This document shows, one piece after another, positions 18,686-24,797 of a stretch of DNA of 64,000 nucleotides. The DNA comes from Nitrospina sp. LS_NOB. Lineage in GTDB: Bacteria > Nitrospinota > Nitrospinia > Nitrospinales > VA-1. The stretch spans positions 295,724-359,723 of the forward strand of contig LFLA01000003.1 in the NCBI GenBank assembly GCA_001542995.1, given 5' to 3'. Numbering within the stretch: position 1 is the stretch's first letter; each line of letters starts with the position of its first letter. The notes under the pieces were generated by a model that worked only from the letters and a program-made list of their open reading frames with translations, was not told the DNA's origin and ran no database searches. Both the position numbers and the translations under genes were made by a program.

Positions 18686-20278
18686 ATGTCAGCGCATCTA
18701 CTCCATCAAAAATTTAAAAACGCGGCGTTTGTGGCCGGTTTTGTGATTCTGTGGGCTTCTTCTGCCTGGGCGGCGAAATCCTATTCCTCTGAGGACCTTT
18801 ATTATCTGGCGCAGAAATCGTATTACCAGTTCAAGGGATCTCCCGACAAACAGCAATTTCGCCACCATTGGGAGAATGTCATCCAAAAATTCTCCAAAGT
18901 GGTGCAACGGTATCCCCAAAGCCCAGAGGCTTATAAAGCCACCTTCACCATGGCCGGGTTGTATCAGGGATTGAACGGGATTTCCAAAAACTCAAAGGAT
19001 CTGGATCAAGCGCTTCATTTTTATACAAAGGTTTCCCGCGATTTTTCACCCGGTACGCTAACCGATGATGCGTTGTTCGAGTCGGCTGAAATCTATCGTG
19101 ATAGAAAAGAATTCTCATCGGCCACGGGTATTTTTAAAACGATATTTGAAAAGTTCCCCAAAGGCGATCAGGCCAGGAAGGCCCGTCTGCAATATCAGAA
19201 GCTGGCGTCTTTTGCTCAAGTTCCTGTAATAAAAAAGCGACCCCAGCTTGCTACCAAAAAACCTGTGGTGTTGTTGCAAGAGAAAAAGCCGTTAGTCGAG
19301 AAGAAAACCGTTTCATCGCTGCCCACCAGAAAACCACCGAAGGTTGTGCCAAAGGCGAAAAAGTCCGTGCCTGTTAAACAGGCTTTGTTTGCAAAACCAG
19401 AAATACCAACGAAGAAAAAAATTATTCCCCAACCTCAGGTGGCCCGGCAGGGAAAAATAGTCGTCCAGCGCCGTCCTGAGAAAAAGGCGGTTGTGGCCAG
19501 AAAAGCCAAACCGTCAGCCCCGGTTAAAAAAGCACTTTTCAAAAAGGGCAAGAAGGGCCATCTTTATGCCCCTTCTTCGAGTAGAGCGGGCGCACCCTTG
19601 GTCGTTGTCGATGCGGGCCATGGTGGCAAAGACCACGGCGCGAAAAGTCATCATGGCAGGCTCCACGAAAAAAATGTCAACCTGACCATTGCCCGACATG
19701 TAAAAACCATACTGGTCAACCGGTTCAAGTACCGGGTGGTGATGACCCGAAAGGACGATACGTTTATTCCGCTCAAAGAAAGAAGTGAAATCGCCAACAA
19801 CAGAAATGCAGACCTGTTTGTGTCCATTCATGCCAATGCAGCCAAAAGAAAATCAGCGCATGGTATCGAAACGTATTTTTTGGGTACGACCAATAATGAT
19901 CGGGCTTTGGAAACCGCCGCCAGGGAGAATGGAGAACTGGTTCAATCTGTCAAGGATGACCAGGTTCAGGAAATTCTGGCGAGTCTCATCACCACCACCA
20001 AGATTAATGACTCTTCCCGTTTGGCAGGAACGGTGCAGGAAAACCTTTTTCGATCCTCCAGGAAAAAGTTTCGCGAGTTGAAGAACCTTGGGGTCAAGGA
20101 AGGCCCTTTTTATGTACTTCATGGTGCTGATATGCCCAGCATTCTGGTTGAGGTCGGTTTTTTGACCAACCGGAAGGAATCCCGCATGCTTTCCAAGCCT
20201 ACCTACCTTTATAGACTGGCTTCCTCCATAGCGGAAGGTATCCACAAATACCTGCAGGACAAGGGACCATCTATTTAA
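18686..20278 (+). CDS. amiC: N-acetylmuramoyl-L-alanine amidase with tetratrico-like N-terminal region
   Basis: A 530-residue exported protein. An N-terminal signal peptide (about 1-30, cleavage near AWA) is followed by a helical repeat region similar to TPR/YbgF domains (about 35-170). A long Lys/Pro/Val-rich linker spans about 175-300. The C-terminal Amidase_3 domain (about 305-525) has the zinc ligands in VVVDAGHGGKDHGAK, HEKNVNLTIA, FVSIHANA and the catalytic glutamate in SILVEVGFLTN. It hydrolyses peptidoglycan stem peptides in the periplasm during septum splitting. The linker probably spans the cell wall. Confidence 0.88.
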   Translation: MSAHLLHQKFKNAAFVAGFVILWASSAWAAKSYSSEDLYYLAQKSYYQFKGSPDKQQFRHHWENVIQKFSKVVQRYPQSPEAYKATFTMAGLYQGLNGISKNSKDLDQALHFYTKVSRDFSPGTLTDDALFESAEIYRDRKEFSSATGIFKTIFEKFPKGDQARKARLQYQKLASFAQVPVIKKRPQLATKKPVVLLQEKKPLVEKKTVSSLPTRKPPKVVPKAKKSVPVKQALFAKPEIPTKKKIIPQPQVARQGKIVVQRRPEKKAVVARKAKPSAPVKKALFKKGKKGHLYAPSSSRAGAPLVVVDAGHGGKDHGAKSHHGRLHEKNVNLTIARHVKTILVNRFKYRVVMTRKDDTFIPLKERSEIANNRNADLFVSIHANAAKRKSAHGIETYFLGTTNNDRALETAARENGELVQSVKDDQVQEILASLITTTKINDSSRLAGTVQENLFRSSRKKFRELKNLGVKEGPFYVLHGADMPSILVEVGFLTNRKESRMLSKPTYLYRLASSIAEGIHKYLQDKGPSI

Positions 20279-20287
20279 GGAGGAGGC

Positions 20288-21613
20288 ATGGCAGCCCCCA
20301 TTATCGCTATCGTTGGCAGGGCCAACGTTGGCAAGTCAAATTTATTCAACAAGCTCACACAAAGTCGTTCGGCGATTGTCAATGACACGCCGGGGGTGAC
20401 TCGGGACAGGATGTACGGTGCCACGGAATTTGGCAATCGCCCAGTCTTAATCGTCGACACGGGTGGAGTTGATGTGAACACCACCAACCAGATAGACCTG
20501 CAAGTGGTGGAACAGGCCATGTGGGCCCGTGAAGAAGCGGACTGTGTGATCGTCGTTGTGGATAACCAGACAGGGCTGACTGGGCCAGACAGGGAAATAA
20601 TTTCTCAGGTTCGTAAATCAGGAAAGCCCCTTTTTCTTGCCGTGAACAAGGTGGATTCACCTTCGCACCATTTTATTCTTCCTGAATTTTCTCGATTAGG
20701 ATTGGCCAATACCTTTCCAATTTCAGCGGAACATGGGCCAGGTCTTTATGAGTTGATTGAAGCGGTCTCAAAATCTCTTCCTGATATGGAACCGGAATCC
20801 GGTTTCGATGAAGACAGCATTCGTATAGCGGTGATCGGAAGACCTAATGTAGGAAAGTCTTCTCTCATCAACAACTTGTTGAACTCTGAACGTTGTATTG
20901 TCTCCGATATACCGGGAACGACTCGGGATGCGATCGACACTTCTCTGGAGTGGAACGGGCGCCGCTTTGTTTTGATCGACACCGCAGGAATCCGGCGCAA
21001 AGGAAAAACTCATCGGGTTCTGGATAAATTTAGTGTGATTATGGCTCTTAAAGCTCTGGACCGCTGTGATGTTGCGGTGCTGGTACTGGATGGCATGCAG
21101 CCGGTCACCGACCAGGACGCTACGGTGGCGGGTTATGCTTTAGATCGTGGTAAGGCGTGTGTGGTTGTGGGGAATAAGTGGGACTTGTCCCGGGAAAAAG
21201 AAATTTTATTTGAGGAGTTTGTCGACCGGGTGCATCACAAACTTAAGTTCATGGAATTTGCTCCCGTGCTTACAGTGTCGGCAAAATCGGGATTGCGAGT
21301 TGATAAGATCCTGCCTCAGGTAGAGAAAGTTTACGAAGAGTATTCCCGTAGCATACCCACCGCATCTCTTAATGAATGTTTTGAGCGTGCCATTCAGAAA
21401 AACCCCATGTCGAATTACCGGGGTAAATTTATGAAACTGTTTTATGCCACTCAAGTGAAGAAGCGACCGCCGACGTTTAAATGTTTTTTGAATTTTCCGC
21501 AAGGAATACATTTTTCCTACCGTCGTTATTTGATCAACAGCCTGCGAAAAACATTCGGGTTTATCGGGACTCCCGTCCGGCTCATTTTATCTGGTAAAGG
21601 AAAAGATTTCTGA
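20288..21613 (+). CDS. der: ribosome-associated GTPase Der (EngA)
   Basis: A 441-residue protein with two tandem GTPase domains and a KH-like C-terminus. First G domain: GRANVGKSNLF, DTPGVTRD, DTGG and NKVD. Second: GRPNVGKSSLINNLL, DIPGTTRDAID, DTAG and NKWD. The C-terminal KH-like part includes RYLINSLRKTFGFIGTPVRL. It is essential for 50S subunit assembly. AAGGAGGAG lies just upstream of the ATG at 20288. Confidence 0.95.
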   Translation: MAAPIIAIVGRANVGKSNLFNKLTQSRSAIVNDTPGVTRDRMYGATEFGNRPVLIVDTGGVDVNTTNQIDLQVVEQAMWAREEADCVIVVVDNQTGLTGPDREIISQVRKSGKPLFLAVNKVDSPSHHFILPEFSRLGLANTFPISAEHGPGLYELIEAVSKSLPDMEPESGFDEDSIRIAVIGRPNVGKSSLINNLLNSERCIVSDIPGTTRDAIDTSLEWNGRRFVLIDTAGIRRKGKTHRVLDKFSVIMALKALDRCDVAVLVLDGMQPVTDQDATVAGYALDRGKACVVVGNKWDLSREKEILFEEFVDRVHHKLKFMEFAPVLTVSAKSGLRVDKILPQVEKVYEEYSRSIPTASLNECFERAIQKNPMSNYRGKFMKLFYATQVKKRPPTFKCFLNFPQGIHFSYRRYLINSLRKTFGFIGTPVRLILSGKGKDF

Positions 21614-21665
21614 ACAGTCCACCGTTATTCAGGATTTATAGTCAATATGGTGTGTGGTGACATGA

Positions 21666-21704
21666 TCAGGCCGTGCTCCTTTAACTCGGCCTGACCTGGC
21701 TTTT
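21666..21704 (+). terminator. candidate terminator after der
   Basis: TCAGGCCG (21666-21673) pairs with CGGCCTGA (21687-21694) over a 13-base loop. A short T run (21701-21704) follows. The stem is GC-rich but the gap before the T run weakens the call. It would separate der transcription from the CRISPR array. Confidence 0.35.
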
Positions 21705-21707
21705 ACC

Positions 21708-23194
21708 TGCCTGGTTAGACCACAATGATTGATCTGGTATACTTGTCACGCTTATTTGTTGGACCCTCTGGCGTTCCGGTTAGACCACAATGATTGATCT
21801 GGTATACTAATTATTGGCCGGGCGATTATAGAAACTGAGTTCCGGTTAGACCACAATGATTGATCTGGTATACTTAAAATCTGGAAATGTGTAAAGCACA
21901 ATTCGTTCCGGTTAGACCACAATGATTGATCTGGTATACTTACTGAAGAACGAGAGCGCGAAGAACATAAGTTCCGGTTAGACCACAATGATTGATCTGG
22001 TATACTAAAAATATGGAAGGACAATAGCAAGACTCAGTTCCGGTTAGACCACAATGATTGATCTGGTATACTCAGTATTGCGCCTGCCACAAAGCTTGTG
22101 GCGTTCCGGTTAGACCACAATGATTGATCTGGTATACTCAACTACATGCTAATGAAATAAACTACTTTGTTCCGGTTAGACCACAATGATTGATCTGGTA
22201 TACTCGTCCGTAAATGTAGACGATACCCAGGCCGGTTCCGGTTAGACCACAATGATTGATCTGGTATACTAAATTCAATCGACCGGGTACGCTATATACA
22301 GTTCCGGTTAGACCACAATGATTGATCTGGTATACTTGACTATCTGATCCCCCGCCGCATCATCATGTTCCGGTTAGACCACAATGATTGATCTGGTATA
22401 CTGTCCCGGACGCAACAGATACGGGCGTATCAGTTCCGGTTAGACCACAATGATTGATCTGGTATACTCCAAAATCCCCAGACCCGCTGCCGCCATCCGT
22501 TCCGGTTAGACCACAATGATTGATCTGGTATACTATTTTTATGAAAATAAATTTGACAAGCTCAGTTCCGGTTAGACCACAATGATTGATCTGGTATACT
22601 TCAGCTTAAAAAACAGGGCTTATATAGCCTGTTCCGGTTAGACCACAATGATTGATCTGGTATACTTAAAAATCATAACTCATTGAAATATATGTCGTTC
22701 CGGTTAGACCACAATGATTGATCTGGTATACTTAAAAATCATAACTCATTGAAATATATGTCGTTCCGGTTAGACCACAATGATTGATCTGGTATACTTC
22801 TGGCAGAGATTTATATAGCGTTGGATCAGTTCCGGTTAGACCACAATGATTGATCTGGTATACTTGAAATGATCCTAACAATCATGGAGACACTGTTCCG
22901 GTTAGACCACAATGATTGATCTGGTATACTTGATCCAATAAATGAACGGCCATTACATCCGTTCCGGTTAGACCACAATGATTGATCTGGTATACTTAAT
23001 CGCCCGGCCAACATCAACTGCTCTTTGTTCCGGTTAGACCACAATGATTGATCTGGTATACTATAGTAACCCGTTGGCTCTGCCCCGTTCCTGTTCCGGT
23101 TAGACCACAATGATTGATCTGGTATACTATTGAAAGCATTTATATTGCTGAACGAATAGTTCCGGTTAGACCACAATGATTGATCTGGTATACT
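21708..23194 (+). CRISPR. type II-C CRISPR array, 23 repeats and 22 spacers
   Basis: Repeats are 36 bp, beginning GTTCCGGTTAGACC and ending GATCTGGTATACT. From the second (21773) onward they are spaced exactly 66 bp apart and identical. Spacers are 30 bp except the first (29 bp). The first repeat (21708-21743) keeps its 3' 29 bases but differs at four of its first seven. Spacers 15 (22667-22696) and 16 (22733-22762) are identical. Transcription is to the right: the tracrRNA anti-repeat matches the 5' end of the repeat read in this direction, each repeat contains a promoter-like pair, and a terminator follows the last repeat. Confidence 0.98.
21715..21743 (+). promoter_or_regulatory. promoter-like pair inside the CRISPR repeat (first copy shown)
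   Basis: Each repeat holds TTAGAC, a 17-bp spacer and TATACT at its very 3' end, with TGG before the -10 box as an extended -10. The first copy is at 21715-21743 and it recurs in all 23 repeats. Transcription would start inside the following spacer. This is the arrangement known from type II-C arrays of Neisseria, where each crRNA is made from its own promoter. The first, degenerate repeat keeps this promoter intact. Confidence 0.65.
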
Positions 23195-23202
23195 TAGATC
23201 GC

Positions 23203-23239
23203 AAATAAGTGCCTCTTTTTAGAGGCCTTATTTGTTTTT
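23203..23239 (+). terminator. rho-independent terminator of the CRISPR array
   Basis: AAATAAG and GCCTCT on the left pair with AGAGGC and CTTATTT on the right, with one bulged T and a TTTT loop. GTTTTT follows. It begins 9 bp after the last repeat. It stops rightward array transcripts before they run into the opposing cas genes. Confidence 0.8.
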
Positions 23240-23266
23240 AGCTTAAAAAATTTCATCATTTTCTTC

Positions 23267-23599
23267 TCAAAATAAAGTCAACTGGCCCGGATTTTCCTGT
23301 TTTTTCTGCCTTTTTTTCCCTCTGAATGTTTTCATGTTTTCGTATTGCTTATCCGTGAATGCAAGAATATGCACTTTCCCATATTCCGGCAGGCTCTTTT
23401 CGATCCTTTTGATATAGTTCTCCACCATTTCTTTTCCTGAGCAGAACCTTTGATAAACAGAGTACTGTGCCATCTCAAAACCCAGATCCAATAGAAAGCA
23501 CCTGAACTTGGAAGCCGCCTTCCGGGTTTTTTTTGTAGTGACCGGCAAATCAAACAGTACTTGTAACCACATAAATCTGTACCCCGATAACGCTTTCAT
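23267..23599 (-). CDS. cas2: CRISPR-associated endonuclease Cas2
   Basis: A 110-residue protein with the ferredoxin-like Cas2 fold. The metal-binding aspartate sits in MWLQVLFDLPVTTKK (about residues 10-24). GFEMAQYSVYQRFC and KVHILAFTDKQYENM are typical of type II Cas2. It forms the Cas1-Cas2 spacer integration complex. Its ATG overlaps the cas1 stop by 4 bp. The C-terminus is lysine-rich. Confidence 0.96.
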   Translation of the reverse strand: MKALSGYRFMWLQVLFDLPVTTKKTRKAASKFRCFLLDLGFEMAQYSVYQRFCSGKEMVENYIKRIEKSLPEYGKVHILAFTDKQYENMKTFRGKKRQKKQENPGQLTLF

Positions 23600-24510
23600 A
23601 ATTCTTCGATGGTTGTTGTTAATGGAATAACAGAGTCAGGCAAATCCAGTCCGGGTTTTCGCTCTGTAAAACTGCTGACCAGAGATTGAGCCAGTTTGAG
23701 CAAACAATTGGAAACGGGACTACGACCACGGGATGTTTCAAGGTCCATTTTCAATATCCCCGCCAGCCTTTTTTTGATTTCGGGAACCATTTCTATGCTT
23801 TCCTCATCGGCAAGCTGTCTCACAGTCCAATCAACCAGCGGTCGAAAAGGCTCCATTAAATCGTCAGCCAGGCAAAAGGAATTGGATTGATTGTGATGAT
23901 GAATGCCAAGAGATGGGTGCAATCCGCTTCCTGCCAAGGCGCGTGCTGTTGCGGAGCGCAATACGGAATAACCGTAGTTGAGTAATGAGTTGATGCCTTC
24001 AATTCGAGGGTCTCTGCGAAATTCCTTCCCCATCAGGGTGGGCCAATAGCGTCGAGCCGCCTGGGCTTCGCAGTTTTGGGGATCGCCTGAACCCACCTGC
24101 TTAGTCAGGGATATCAAGTCCGCATCAGGCAGGCCAAAAAAGTTCAAAACCTCTGCCTGACATCCGATTTTGGCCTGCACCAGATTCTGCCACAATCTTT
24201 TTTTTAAAGGGACGGTTGCCCCAATCTGGAGTTGAAGCCGCTGGGTGTGTAGATGGTGTGGCGCGGTCGGCCAAACCATTCCTGCAGGTTGAAAATTAGG
24301 ACCGCAAAAAACAATCATGGCATTTTGCTCAAGCAGGGCATGTATCAAATTAGTGGATAGTGAATTTCCCTGGCTGGTGAGCATCAAGACCTCGATATCT
24401 GCGAGAGGAACCCGACCCCGCTCTTCTTTGCCTTTATTAACCACCATGAACCCTCGATGCGTGGAAAGGTATTGCCCGCGATCCGCTATTTCTATAATAC
24501 GTCTGTTCAT
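23596..24510 (-). CDS. cas1: type II CRISPR-associated endonuclease Cas1
   Basis: A 304-residue integrase. The N-terminal beta domain includes IADRGQYLSTHRGFMVV. The catalytic metal ligands are the glutamate in NCEAQAARRYW (about 147), the histidine in SGLHPSLGIHHH (about 205) and the aspartate in CLADDLMEPFRP (about 220). Length and motifs fit type II-C Cas1. Start and stop each overlap the neighbouring genes by 4 bp (ATGA), so the cas genes form one tight operon. Confidence 0.96.
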   Translation of the reverse strand: MNRRIIEIADRGQYLSTHRGFMVVNKGKEERGRVPLADIEVLMLTSQGNSLSTNLIHALLEQNAMIVFCGPNFQPAGMVWPTAPHHLHTQRLQLQIGATVPLKKRLWQNLVQAKIGCQAEVLNFFGLPDADLISLTKQVGSGDPQNCEAQAARRYWPTLMGKEFRRDPRIEGINSLLNYGYSVLRSATARALAGSGLHPSLGIHHHNQSNSFCLADDLMEPFRPLVDWTVRQLADEESIEMVPEIKKRLAGILKMDLETSRGRSPVSNCLLKLAQSLVSSFTERKPGLDLPDSVIPLTTTIEEL

Positions 24511-24797
24511 AGGATGGTTCCTGGGTCTTTGATGCGCCCGAGTGCGTCGACATGAATTAATCTGGCCTCACATTCTTTGAGCCTGGAAAAACTAAGAAAA
24601 ATATATTCAAGTTTTCTCTCTTTATAGCGTTTAGCCAAATTGCCTCCTTCAAAATGTTCCACCAGCCAAATAGTTTTATTTTCCGGGCTCAGGCTGACCA
24701 CCCGGGCTGTTTTCACTTTTCCTTTGTGCCGCAGGCGCAACATGTCGCCTTTATGAATTTTAAGCACCAGTTTCGCGGCAGGGTGTGGACGTTTCAT
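24507..24797 (-). pseudogene. cas9: detached C-terminal piece of Cas9 (PAM-interacting region)
   Basis: A 96-residue frame beginning MKRPHPAAKLVLKIHKGDM, with RVVSLS, LVEHFEGGNL and a final HVDALGRIKDPG. These match the usual end of type II-C Cas9 proteins in order and spacing. The frame can be read further upstream without a stop (GINFFEANKNDPI), and joins the cas9 frame exactly if one copy of the 11-bp duplication at 24833-24854 is removed. Its ATG overlaps the present cas9 stop as ATGA, so it could be translated by coupling as a separate polypeptide. No good Shine-Dalgarno sequence precedes it. It is listed as a broken gene part. Confidence 0.85.

Noticed and set aside
22601..23158. Spacers 17 and 22 both encoding IYIA
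   Set aside because: The shared stretch is only about 8-12 bases, is AT-rich and is offset by one base between the spacers, so chance is likely.
21752..23176. Long minus-strand open frames with SIPDQSLWSNRN repeats
   Set aside because: They are the translated CRISPR repeats; the 66-bp period is a multiple of three, so any stop-free frame stays open.
23203..23239. Reading the hairpin after the array as a CRISPR leader
   Set aside because: It is a stem with a T-rich tail on the plus strand and lies downstream in the transcription direction, so terminator fits better.
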